Of a stretch of 6,242 nt of DNA, positions 1 through 6,085 are shown piece after piece; the stretch's first letter is position 1; every line of letters begins with the position of its first letter. Origin of the DNA: Lachnospiraceae bacterium. Its GTDB lineage: Bacteria > Bacillota > Clostridia > Lachnospirales > Lachnospiraceae. The stretch covers positions 1 through 6,242 of the forward strand of contig VSNO01000213.1 in the NCBI GenBank assembly GCA_009774375.1, written 5' to 3'. A model generated the notes under the pieces. The model made no database searches and was not told the origin of the DNA. It worked only from the letters and a program-made list of their open reading frames with translations. Both the position numbers and the translations under genes were made by a program.

Positions 1-1
1 G

Positions 2-193
2 AAGGAGGCGTTTGTCGTGGAGTTCAAGGTGGCGAGGAAGCCGAGGGACTTGGAGAAGATGGCGGACGAGGCGATCCGTCAGATCGAGGACAGACAGTAT
101 GCCGCGGAGATCCTGGACGACGGTTACGAGACCGTGGGCAAGTACGGGATCGCGTTCTGCGGGAAGGACTGCCTGGTGAAGTTTCAGGCGTGA
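2..193 (+). CDS. C-terminal end of an AAA-ATPase-like / PD-(D/E)XK nuclease-domain protein (partial)
   Basis: Only the last 63 residues lie in the window; the gene begins upstream. The frame is open from the first base to a TGA at 191-193. The fragment starts KEAFVVEFKV, where E7-x-K9 on a beta strand fits the catalytic (D/E)xK half-motif of PD-(D/E)XK nucleases. It is followed by a helix containing EAIRQIEDRQYA, the conserved Q..Y segment of this family, and ends with a short strand-rich tail (KYGIAFCGKDCLVKFQA). This pattern is typical of the DUF1703 C-terminal domain, normally found behind an N-terminal AAA-ATPase-like domain that is not visible here. These proteins are common and multicopy in Lachnospiraceae and Bacteroidales; their cellular role is not established. 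The family call is fairly secure, the function is not. No terminator is visible after the stop. Confidence 0.85.
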   Translation, partial: KEAFVVEFKVARKPRDLEKMADEAIRQIEDRQYAAEILDDGYETVGKYGIAFCGKDCLVKFQA

Positions 194-259
194 GGATCAA
201 AACAGACAATAATAATTGAATGGCTGGACGCTGATGATGCAGGAAATGAGGGATTGAAA

Positions 260-838
260 GTGGGAAATATTGATAAGGGATGTAAAAAAGCCTATAATAA
301 AGCGATAGAGTATGGGCTCTGTGATAAGGATCTGAACGAGCGGTTTGAGTTTCGGAATATTCGATCGGAAGAGGCGGAGCAGGCGGCAGAGATCGAACAG
401 ATCTGCTTTCCGCCAAACGAGGCGTGTGCTAAGTCCACGATGATCGAGCGTGCCACGGTGGCGCCGGACTTGTTTCTGGTGGCGATTGACAGGGAGACAG
501 GAAAGCTTGCCGGATTTCTGAATGGAATCGCGACGGATGAGTATCTGTTCCGCGATGAATTTTTTACGGATGCCGGATTGCATGATCCGGCTGGAAATAA
601 TGTGATGCTGCTTGGGCTGGATGTGCTTCCCGAATACCGCGGACAGGGGCTGGCAAGGGAGATCGTGTTCCGATATCTGCGCCGGGAGCAGGCACGGGGC
701 AGGAAAAAAGTGACGCTGACCTGCCTGGAGTCCAAGGTTAATATGTATACTAAGATGGGATTCTGTGACAGGGGGATCTCAGGATCCACGTGGGGCGGGG
801 AGCAGTGGCATGAGATGGACTATGCTTTGAATATCTGA
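260..838 (+). CDS. GNAT-family N-acetyltransferase
   Basis: A 192-residue protein, read from GTG 260, that probably transfers an acetyl group from acetyl-CoA to an amine; the substrate cannot be predicted. After about 28 N-terminal residues the GNAT fold begins at FEFRNIR (29-35). Beta strand 4 and the pyrophosphate-binding motif A are clear at LLGLDVLPEYRGQGLA (117-132), with the Q/R-x-x-G-x-A signature as RGQGLA. Motif B follows as KVTLTCLES, then the MYTKMGF segment (162-168), whose tyrosine is the usual general-acid position. The arrangement resembles the arylalkylamine acetyltransferase subgroup. Start choice: a GAGGGA element at 248-253 sits 6 nt before GTG 260, whereas the alternative TTG 254 would leave no spacing. 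The frame is also open back to the previous gene's stop, but no better start was found. It stands between two unrelated genes and may be monocistronic. Confidence 0.85.
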   Translation: MGNIDKGCKKAYNKAIEYGLCDKDLNERFEFRNIRSEEAEQAAEIEQICFPPNEACAKSTMIERATVAPDLFLVAIDRETGKLAGFLNGIATDEYLFRDEFFTDAGLHDPAGNNVMLLGLDVLPEYRGQGLAREIVFRYLRREQARGRKKVTLTCLESKVNMYTKMGFCDRGISGSTWGGEQWHEMDYALNI

Positions 839-879
839 GTGTTTGGAGGTACTTGAAAGAGTATCTCTTTTTATGCACA

Positions 880-928
880 GACCCGTGCAGAGGAAATATG
901 CCGCCGAGGCGGTACACGGGTCGCGCGA
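880..928 (+). other. Two-level inverted repeat plus palindrome in the leader of the two-component operon
   Basis: Perfect 8-bp arms GACCCGTG (880-887) and CACGGGTC (915-922) enclose 27 nt. Inside is a second small stem, CCGC (901-904) with GCGG (909-912), closing a CGAG tetraloop. The outer right arm runs straight into the perfect 8-bp palindrome TCGCGCGA (921-928). No U-tract follows, so it is not a simple terminator. It lies 65-113 nt before the response regulator start, where an operator or an mRNA leader structure would be expected. The repeats are seen directly; any function is inferred. Confidence 0.4.
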
Positions 929-932
929 CATC

Positions 933-960
933 TTGAGGACACATCGCGGCAGTATATTGT
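933..960 (+). promoter_or_regulatory. Weak sigma-A promoter candidate for the two-component operon
   Basis: A -35-like TTGAGG (933-938) is followed after 16 nt by TATTGT (955-960), each matching four of six consensus bases. It lies just downstream of the inverted repeat and 33 nt before the response regulator ATG. The placement is sensible but the match is poor, so this is only a candidate. Confidence 0.25.
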
Positions 961-992
961 AGTAGTACTTCAAATGATGAAAGGAGGGCAAT

Positions 993-1703
993 ATGACCTA
1001 TCAGATTTTATTGATCGAGGATGACCTGCAGATCTGCGAGATCCTCACGGATTATCTGGAGGCACAGCCGGAGAACGTGTTTCTCGTGCGCTGTGCCAAT
1101 GACGGGCAGAAGGGAATGGAGCAGATCGTGGAGGGACAATATGACCTGGTGCTGCTGGACATCATGCTGCCGGAGATGGATGGATTTTCGCTGTGCAGGG
1201 AGCTTCGCAGGATCAGCGACGCACCGATCATCTTTATCACGGCAAGGGGGCGCGAGGAGGACAAGCTGCGCGGTTATCAGCTGGGGTGTGACGACTATCT
1301 GGTGAAGCCGTTCTCGCTCGCTGTCCTGCATGCCAAGATGCTGGCGCTCTTAAAGCGGGCTAAAGGCATGGTGCAGAGCACGGTCCTGACGGCAGGGGAG
1401 ATCGTGCTGGAACCAGAGCGGTACCGGGTCTGCTGTGCGGGGAGGGAGGTTGACTTTTCGCACAAAGAATACGAACTGCTGCGGTACCTGCTGGAGCACA
1501 AGGGAAAGGTATGTATGAGAGAGGAGCTGCTGACGCGCATCTGGGGCTACGACTTTGAGGGAAGCGACAGGGTAGTGGACAACCACATCAAAAAGCTGCG
1601 GAAAAAATTGGGCGCGCAGGGCAGAATGATCAAAACGATCATCAGAAAAGGATATCAGTTGAAGGAGGATACAGATGAAAGCGGAAACAGGAAAGAAGAA
1701 TGA
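993..1703 (+). CDS. OmpR/PhoB-class response regulator transcription factor (VanR-like)
   Basis: A 236-residue DNA-binding response regulator, expected to act in the cytoplasm on its own operon or nearby transport and resistance genes when phosphorylated. The receiver domain (about 3-120) has every key residue: acidic pocket E9/D10/D11, phospho-acceptor D56 in LVLLDIMLP, T83 in IIFITARG, and K105 in DDYLVKPFS. A short linker leads to the winged-helix effector domain (about 129-225), with the recognition helix in SDRVVDNHIKKLRKKL (191-206) and the wing hairpin IRKGYQLKE near the end. Length and order are normal for the family. A strong AAGGAGGG (981-988) lies 4 nt before the ATG. The 3' end overlaps the sensor kinase gene by 29 nt, the usual sign of translational coupling. 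The regulator looks intact although its partner kinase is truncated, so it may now be driven by another kinase or by small phosphodonors. Confidence 0.95.
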   Translation: MTYQILLIEDDLQICEILTDYLEAQPENVFLVRCANDGQKGMEQIVEGQYDLVLLDIMLPEMDGFSLCRELRRISDAPIIFITARGREEDKLRGYQLGCDDYLVKPFSLAVLHAKMLALLKRAKGMVQSTVLTAGEIVLEPERYRVCCAGREVDFSHKEYELLRYLLEHKGKVCMREELLTRIWGYDFEGSDRVVDNHIKKLRKKLGAQGRMIKTIIRKGYQLKEDTDESGNRKEE

Positions 1704-2517
1704 AAAATGGATGTTTGTCAGGATATGGCTGCGGGTAGGAGGGCCGGTTCTGTCTGTTACGGCCATTGTGCTTTATTTTTTATTGTACATGGTTCTGATC
1801 AGCATAGAATCGCTTGGCGGCAGCAGGGTGGAACGCATAAGCGCTGAGATGGGTATGATGTTGTCGAACACGGATCTGACGGACAGGGAGGCAGTGGAAC
1901 GTCAGCTTGACCGTCTGGCCGATTTTCATATGGCAGGGATTCTGTTTGACGGGAACGGCAGGGAGATCGCGCGTTCAGCCGTGGAGCATTACGCTGATGC
2001 GGACAATGAGCGCATCGCACAGTACCATAAGATGGAGGAGATGATGCTGGAGCGTCATGCCGGAAGTGGCCGTTCTAATGAGCAGGTGAACGTGTTTGAT
2101 TACAATTACTGGTTTGCAGAAGCACCGGTATGGATACCGCAGGGGGCGTGTGCGCTGTATTGTGCGGGGATGACGTCATCGTGGCAGCGTGACGGTGATA
2201 AACTGATTCTGATGGGAGCGGTTTTTTTTGCCGCGATGTTCGTTTTGACGCTTTTTATCGCCGGGAGTTATCATAAACTGTACAAAAAGCAGCGGGCGAT
2301 GGAGGCTGATTACAGCGGGAAGGTCAACGCGCTTGCCCATGGTCTGAAGACACCGATGATGGTGATATCCGGCTATTCGGAGAATTTTCTGGCAGAGATC
2401 CAGGTTGAGAAAAGGGAACATTATGCGGAAAAGATACTGGAAAATGTCAGTAAAATGAACGGGATCGTGGAGGAGATGCTGGAATTTACTGCCAGCCGGA
2501 GCGTGTTCCCGGGATGA
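1675..2517 (+). CDS. Truncated sensor histidine kinase lacking the ATPase domain (probable pseudogene)
   Basis: A 280-residue membrane protein that should be the partner of the preceding regulator. ATG 1675 is preceded by GAAGGAGGA (1661-1669) and lies inside the regulator gene. Visible parts: a short basic cytoplasmic N-terminus; TM1 at about 22-44; an extracellular sensing region of about 130 residues; TM2 at about 177-198; then a HisKA dimerisation domain with H-box NALAHGLKTPMMVISGY and phospho-acceptor H222, and a second helix ending KMNGIVEEMLEFTASRS. The reading frame stops four residues later. The whole HATPase_c domain (N, G1, F and G2 boxes) is missing, although family members usually exceed 400 residues. 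The residue after the histidine is G223, where D or E is normal. The protein could not autophosphorylate by itself. Remnants of the missing sequence follow in other frames, so I regard the gene as decaying rather than a designed short form. Confidence 0.8.
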   Translation: MKAETGKKNEKWMFVRIWLRVGGPVLSVTAIVLYFLLYMVLISIESLGGSRVERISAEMGMMLSNTDLTDREAVERQLDRLADFHMAGILFDGNGREIARSAVEHYADADNERIAQYHKMEEMMLERHAGSGRSNEQVNVFDYNYWFAEAPVWIPQGACALYCAGMTSSWQRDGDKLILMGAVFFAAMFVLTLFIAGSYHKLYKKQRAMEADYSGKVNALAHGLKTPMMVISGYSENFLAEIQVEKREHYAEKILENVSKMNGIVEEMLEFTASRSVFPG

Positions 2518-2690
2518 TCCATGTGAGACCGGACACCTCCGATACAGCGCAGCCGTACTCCTTTCGGAACTGGCAGCTAAAATAATTATAAGGCGGCTGG
2601 GCAAAAAGTGCAAGGGCATTCGGGACAAATATCAAACAGTATTTGACAGGAGCGGGCTGGCGTGTTACGGTATAGGGAGTGATAAGCTAT
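2518..2690 (+). pseudogene. Frameshifted remnant of the sensor kinase segment beyond HisKA
   Basis: No intact gene lies between the kinase stop and the next start, but kinase-like text can be read by switching frame. From about 2508 a second frame reads VPGMIHVRPDTSDTAQ, a natural continuation of FTASRS. From about 2561 a third frame reads VLLSELAAK, and from about 2628 DKYQTVFDRSG. Then, back in the original frame at about 2650, GAGWRVTV is followed by a TAG. Strung together these match the usual linker between HisKA and HATPase_c in VanS-like kinases. At least three frame changes are needed, and nothing of the ATP-binding boxes is found before the next gene, so a deletion is likely as well. 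The fragments are seen directly; their assignment to the kinase is inference from family knowledge. Confidence 0.55.
2643..2671 (+). promoter_or_regulatory. Candidate sigma-A promoter for the CPBP-MATE-cvfB genes
   Basis: A perfect TTGACA (2643-2648) is followed after 17 nt by TACGGT (2666-2671), with an extended -10 TG at 2663-2664. The -10 hexamer itself matches only three of six bases. It lies 31 nt before the CPBP start and within the kinase remnant, so it may have arisen or become important after that gene broke. Confidence 0.35.
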
Positions 2691-2701
2691 GGAGGTTTGA
2701 T

Positions 2702-3565
2702 ATGGAGAATGGTAAAAGTGCAAGCGCCGGCAAAAAGCTGCTCGAGGGGATCCTTCTCAGTTTTGGGATCATGGGACTGTTCATGGCGCTGCAGATCCTG
2801 GTGAGCTTTGTGGGAATGACAGCGGCGATGACGGCCTATATGTTGCAGACAGGCGGGGACATCGTGCATGCCCAGTATGCCCTGTTTGACATCCTGGCAG
2901 ACAGCGATTATCTGACCATGCTCACTGTCGTGGCGACGCTGGTGTCGGCGATGTTCTCAGTGCCGGCGTACTGGCTGGTCTGGGGCAGGAAGCGGACAGC
3001 ACAGGACAGGCAGTACTTCAGGGAGAAGGTGCTGAAGCCCAGGCCGTTTGCGATGGTCGTTATCGGGTCATGCGGGCTGTACTATCTGGCGATACTGATC
3101 TCGGTGGTGATTGACGTCATCAGTCCGGCGACGATGGACGCGTACAATGAGATGATGGACATGACACTCGGCGGCAGCCAGATGCTGGCGATGCTCGCGG
3201 CAGTGCTGCTGGCGCCGATCAATGAGGAATGCATCATGAGGGGGCTGATCCTCAAGAATCTGCAGCGCTTTTTCCCGACGTCTGCCGTGATCGTTATACA
3301 GGCTGTCCTGTTCGGGATCTTTCACGCAAACTGGGTGCAGGGGCTCTATGTGCTTCCGGTCGGGGCAGCGCTCGGATATGTGGCTGTCAAGAGCAGATCA
3401 GTGATCCCGTGTATTTTTATGCATCTGTTTTACAATCTGCTTTCTTTTGTAGTAACGATGCTTCCAGAGTTCTGCCAGAGCATTCTGTTCGCTGTCTGCG
3501 CGGTGGTGGTGAGCGCGGCGGCAGTGTGTTTTATGGGAAGGGCGAAGAGCAGTACCGAGCTCTAG
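2702..3565 (+). CDS. CPBP-family intramembrane glutamic endopeptidase (Abi / CAAX-protease-like)
   Basis: A 287-residue polytopic membrane protein, probably a Rce1-type (MEROPS M79-like) intramembrane protease. The three conserved motifs sit in order in the C-terminal half: EExxxR as E175-E176-CIM-R180, FxxxH as F204-GIF-H208, and HxxxN as H241-LFY-N245. Hydrophobic segments occur at about 15-48, 70-93, 115-140, 159-173, 193-207, 211-228, 233-251 and 257-277, so roughly eight membrane spans. Members process or sequester membrane peptides; in Firmicutes some give bacteriocin self-immunity or act in peptide maturation, but nothing here fixes the substrate. GGAGG (2691-2695) lies 6 nt before ATG 2702. 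The frame is also open upstream through the kinase remnant, but no usable start was seen there. The MATE gene begins 36 nt downstream with no terminator between, which suggests co-transcription. Confidence 0.92.
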   Translation: MENGKSASAGKKLLEGILLSFGIMGLFMALQILVSFVGMTAAMTAYMLQTGGDIVHAQYALFDILADSDYLTMLTVVATLVSAMFSVPAYWLVWGRKRTAQDRQYFREKVLKPRPFAMVVIGSCGLYYLAILISVVIDVISPATMDAYNEMMDMTLGGSQMLAMLAAVLLAPINEECIMRGLILKNLQRFFPTSAVIVIQAVLFGIFHANWVQGLYVLPVGAALGYVAVKSRSVIPCIFMHLFYNLLSFVVTMLPEFCQSILFAVCAVVVSAAAVCFMGRAKSSTEL

Positions 3566-3601
3566 GTATCATAAAGAAAGGCTGAACAGGGAGGATAGGA
3601 T

Positions 3602-4990
3602 ATGGGCAAAACAAAGACAGAGAACCGGACAGCGATATTTGAGAATGTACCGATACCGAAAGCGGTGGCGCTCCTGTGCGTTCCCACGATCATCAGCTCC
3701 CTTGTGATGGTGCTGTACAATCTGGCGGATACATATTTTGTCGGGATACTGAACGATCCTGTGCAGAATGCGGCAGTGACCCTCGCAGGTCCTGTGCTGC
3801 TGGCATTTAACGCGATCAACAACCTGTTCGGCGTGGGGTGCTCGAGTATGATGAGCCGGGCGCTCGGACGCAGGGATTTCGACACGGTGCGCAGGACGTC
3901 CGCTTTTGGATTTTACTGTGCAGGGGTTTGCGGCATGCTGTTCTCGCTGGCCTGTACAGCCGGAAAGGTTCCGCTGCTGGCACTGCTGGGGGCGGATGCG
4001 GTCACGACGGAGGCGACGGCGGATTATATGAGATGGACGGTGACCTGCGGTGCGGTGCCGGCGATCCTGAACGTGGTCATGGCGAACATGGTGCGCGCTG
4101 AGGGCTCGTCCTTTCATGCAAGTATCGGAACCATGAGCGGGTGTCTCCTGAATATCGTGCTGGATCCGATATTCATACTGCCCTGGGGGCTGAACATGGG
4201 AGCGGCGGGAGCGGGGCTTGCCACTTTTATCTCAAACTGTGTGGCGTGCATGTATTTCTTTGTGTTACTATATATTAGAAGAGAGAGTACCTACGTCTGT
4301 ATCCTGCCGGGCAAATTCTGCCTGAGAAGCGCGATCGTGCTCGGCGTGTGCGGTGTCGGCATTCCGGCGTCGATACAGAACCTGCTGAATGTGACCGGAA
4401 TGACGATCCTGAACAATTTTACGTCGTCATTTGGCGCGGACGCGGTGGCGGCGATGGGGATCACGCAGAAAATATATATGGTCCCGATGTATGTCTGCAT
4501 GGGAATGTCACAGGGGATCATGCCGCTGGTGAGTTACAATTATGCCAGCGGAAACCACAGGAGGATGAAATCGGCGATCGTCTTTACCGGCGGGATCAGC
4601 ATCAGTTTTATCACGGCGGCGGCGCTGTTCTTCTATGTGGGTGCGGAAGGCGTCGTGCGGTTTTTTATGGACAATCCGTCCATCATCGCGTATGGGATCC
4701 GGTTTTTGAGGGGTTTTTGTCTGGGGCTTCCGTTCTTGTGTATGGACTTTCTGGCAGTCGGCGTCTTTCAGGCACTCGGTTACGGGAAAAATGCGCTTGC
4801 CTTTGCCATCATGAGAAAGATCGTGCTGGAGATACCGGCACTGTACCTTTTGAACCATCTGTTCCCGCTGTATGGACTCGCCTACGCACAGTTTGCGGCG
4901 GAGTTCGTGCTCGCAGTCGCGGCGGTTATGGAGCTGATACTGATATTCCGCAGGCTGGGCAGGAAGACAGAGTATGTGGAGGATGTCTGA
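3602..4990 (+). CDS. MATE-family multidrug/cation antiporter (MepA-like)
   Basis: A 462-residue inner-membrane exporter, expected to couple sodium or proton influx to export of drugs or cationic metabolites. Length and the two-fold repeat of about six helices each fit MATE proteins with 12 spans. The N-terminal repeat opens with PTIISSLVMVLYNLADTYFVG (28-48), the hallmark helix-1 region with D43. NIVLDPIFI (184-192) is the conserved helix-5 segment, and AAGAGLATFIS (201-211) follows. The second repeat has the matching GIPASIQNLLN (253-263) and the QGIMPLVSYNYASGN motif (304-318), which points to the MepA-like branch. QALGYGKNAL (390-399) lies before the last helices. AGGGAGGA (3588-3595) is 6 nt before the ATG. 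The next gene starts 19 nt after the stop, so it very likely shares a transcript with the genes either side. The substrate cannot be told from sequence. Confidence 0.95.
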   Translation: MGKTKTENRTAIFENVPIPKAVALLCVPTIISSLVMVLYNLADTYFVGILNDPVQNAAVTLAGPVLLAFNAINNLFGVGCSSMMSRALGRRDFDTVRRTSAFGFYCAGVCGMLFSLACTAGKVPLLALLGADAVTTEATADYMRWTVTCGAVPAILNVVMANMVRAEGSSFHASIGTMSGCLLNIVLDPIFILPWGLNMGAAGAGLATFISNCVACMYFFVLLYIRRESTYVCILPGKFCLRSAIVLGVCGVGIPASIQNLLNVTGMTILNNFTSSFGADAVAAMGITQKIYMVPMYVCMGMSQGIMPLVSYNYASGNHRRMKSAIVFTGGISISFITAAALFFYVGAEGVVRFFMDNPSIIAYGIRFLRGFCLGLPFLCMDFLAVGVFQALGYGKNALAFAIMRKIVLEIPALYLLNHLFPLYGLAYAQFAAEFVLAVAAVMELILIFRRLGRKTEYVEDV

Positions 4991-5009
4991 ATATGGAGGA
5001 TAAAAGAAT

Positions 5010-5849
5010 ATGTTTGAATTGGGAAAAACACAGTCGTTGATCATTGTGAAGGAGCTGGATTTCGGGGTGTATCTGGGTGAGCAGCCCAATGCGTCCATGG
5101 ATGACAGAGTGCTCCTTCCGAAAAAACAGGTGCCGCAGGGCAGCCGGATGGGGGATACGGTCGAGGTGTTTCTGTACAAGGATTCCAGGGACAGGATCAT
5201 CGCTACGACAAACAGGCCGCTTCTGAGCGTAGGTGAGGTGGGGAAACTGAAAGTGTCCCAGGTGACGCAGATCGGAGCCTTTCTCGACTGGGGACTCGAG
5301 AAGGATGTGTTGCTTCCGTACAAGGAACAGACAGCCAAAGTACGGGAGGGCGATGAGATCCTGGTGGCGCTCTATGTGGACAAGAGCAGCCGTCTCGCGG
5401 CGACGATGAAGGTGTACCACTATCTGGAGCGCGGCGGCAGCTATGTGAAGGATGATATGGTGCGCGGTACGGTGTATGAGATCCTGGAGGACATGGGGGC
5501 TTTTGTCGCCGTTGACGACCGGTTCTCCGCGCTGATCCCCACGAGGGAGCTGTACGGGGAGATCCGGGTGGGCGATGTCGTGACAGCGCGCGTTACCAGC
5601 GTCAAGGAGGACGGCAAGCTGGATCTGAGCGTGCGCGAGAAGGCATATCTGCAGATCGGGAAGGATGCGGAGAGACTCATCGAGATCCTTGAGAGCTATG
5701 ATGGTGTCCTGCCGTTTACGGACAAGGCAAGTCCCGATGTGATCCGGCGCGAGACGGGAATGAGCAAGAATGAGTTCAAGCGCGCCGTGGGCAATCTGCT
5801 GAAAAATGGAAAGATCGTCATCAAGCCCGACGTGATCCGCCTTGTATAA
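5010..5849 (+). CDS. cvfB: CvfB/YitL-family S1 RNA-binding protein
   Basis: A 279-residue cytoplasmic protein of the CvfB (YitL) family, which binds RNA and in Staphylococcus aureus influences virulence-gene expression. Its role in Clostridia is less well defined. Three S1-like OB folds can be followed: about 1-67 (with FGVYLGE and VLLPKKQVP), 72-134 (VGKLKVSQVTQIGAFLDWG and KDVLLPYKEQ) and 147-210 (RGTVYEILEDMGAFVAVDD, ALIPTREL, ending DGKLDLSVRE). The C-terminal 60 residues form the winged-helix domain of the family: LIEILESYDGVLPFTDKASP, then a helix-turn-helix with GMSKNEFKRAVGNLLKNGKI and a final wing strand. The length is typical. Start ATG 5010 has GGAGGA (4995-5000) 9 nt upstream, only 19 nt after the MATE stop, so this is probably the last gene of a CPBP-MATE-cvfB operon. 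No U-rich terminator in its own direction follows. Confidence 0.92.
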   Translation: MFELGKTQSLIIVKELDFGVYLGEQPNASMDDRVLLPKKQVPQGSRMGDTVEVFLYKDSRDRIIATTNRPLLSVGEVGKLKVSQVTQIGAFLDWGLEKDVLLPYKEQTAKVREGDEILVALYVDKSSRLAATMKVYHYLERGGSYVKDDMVRGTVYEILEDMGAFVAVDDRFSALIPTRELYGEIRVGDVVTARVTSVKEDGKLDLSVREKAYLQIGKDAERLIEILESYDGVLPFTDKASPDVIRRETGMSKNEFKRAVGNLLKNGKIVIKPDVIRLV

Positions 5850-5850
5850 C

Positions 5851-5883
5851 AAAAAATAACCAAAAACAGCCCCAAAGGGCTGT
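5851..5883 (-). terminator. Intrinsic terminator of the yjfB-like gene
   Basis: A 7-bp perfect stem, ACAGCCC (5866-5872) with GGGCTGT (5877-5883), closes a 4-nt loop. Read on the - strand the stem is followed by a U-rich tract (TTTTGGTTATTTTTT, 5865 down to 5851), the classical rho-independent form. On the + strand the bases after the stem (CTGAGGTC) are not U-rich, so it serves the - strand gene that ends 10 nt before it; for cvfB it would be a hairpin without a U-tract. Confidence 0.85.
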
Positions 5884-5893
5884 CTGAGGTCTT

Positions 5894-6085
5894 CTATACA
5901 CTGATGTCGATATTTCCCCCGATGTCAGGGTTGACGGAGAGCTCCATCGCGGATGCGTCGAGCATTTCCGTCATGGAAGCAGTGATGATATCTGCCTGCT
6001 CCATGGATTTTGCCAGCATCGCGGTGCCGACATCTGTCAGAAGATTTGTCTGAGCCATACTCATTGAGAGAGATGGTATATCCAT
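5894..6085 (-). CDS. yjfB: YjfB-family putative motility protein
   Basis: A 63-residue protein beginning MDIPSLSMSMAQTNLL and ending AMELSVNPDIGGNIDISV, the two conserved ends of the YjfB-type motility family (small Firmicutes proteins linked to flagellar genes; exact function unknown). The middle, VGTAMLAKSMEQADIITASMTEMLDAS, looks like one long amphipathic helix, giving a helical body with no signal peptide and no membrane span. Methionine is strikingly frequent (8 of 63). ATG 6085 is chosen because AAAGGAGG lies 8 nt upstream (6094-6101 on the + strand as CCTCCTTT) and because it matches the family N-terminus. A longer reading from TTG 6157 would add 24 residues but has no such support. 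A sigma-28-type promoter lies about 90 nt upstream and a clean terminator follows, so it is probably a single-gene unit of the late flagellar regulon. Confidence 0.88.
   Translation of the reverse strand: MDIPSLSMSMAQTNLLTDVGTAMLAKSMEQADIITASMTEMLDASAMELSVNPDIGGNIDISV

Noticed and set aside
191..260. The nuclease frame and the GNAT frame are the same and separated only by TGA 191-193, suggesting read-through or a split fusion.
   Set aside because: The nuclease fragment ends at its family's normal C-terminus, the stretch between looks AT-rich and non-coding, and the GNAT gene has its own ribosome binding site. The shared frame is probably chance.
856..872. Short inverted repeat AAAGAG-TAT-CTCTTT followed by a few T bases after the GNAT gene, a possible terminator.
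   Set aside because: The stem has mainly A-T pairs with a 3-nt loop and only two T bases beyond the stem. It is too weak to call, though it may contribute to 3'-end formation.
3229..3585. Alternative + strand frames inside the CPBP and MATE genes (3229-3585, 3838-4101, 4348-5040).
   Set aside because: They overlap genes with complete catalytic or family motifs, and their translations are low-complexity, arginine- and glycine-rich text without domains.
4993..5040. Tiny ORF starting at ATG 4993, just before the cvfB start, as a possible leader peptide.
   Set aside because: It is 15 codons long, its start overlaps the cvfB ribosome binding site, and it has no ribosome binding site of its own that can be separated from the MATE gene end.
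4926..5852. Long - strand open frame (308 codons) opposite cvfB and the end of the MATE gene, and similar - strand frames at 4508-5338 and 3569-4117.
   Set aside because: They are antisense to genes with clear family motifs, are rich in H, R, P and Q, show no recognisable domain and have no convincing ribosome binding sites. They are shadows of GC-rich third positions.
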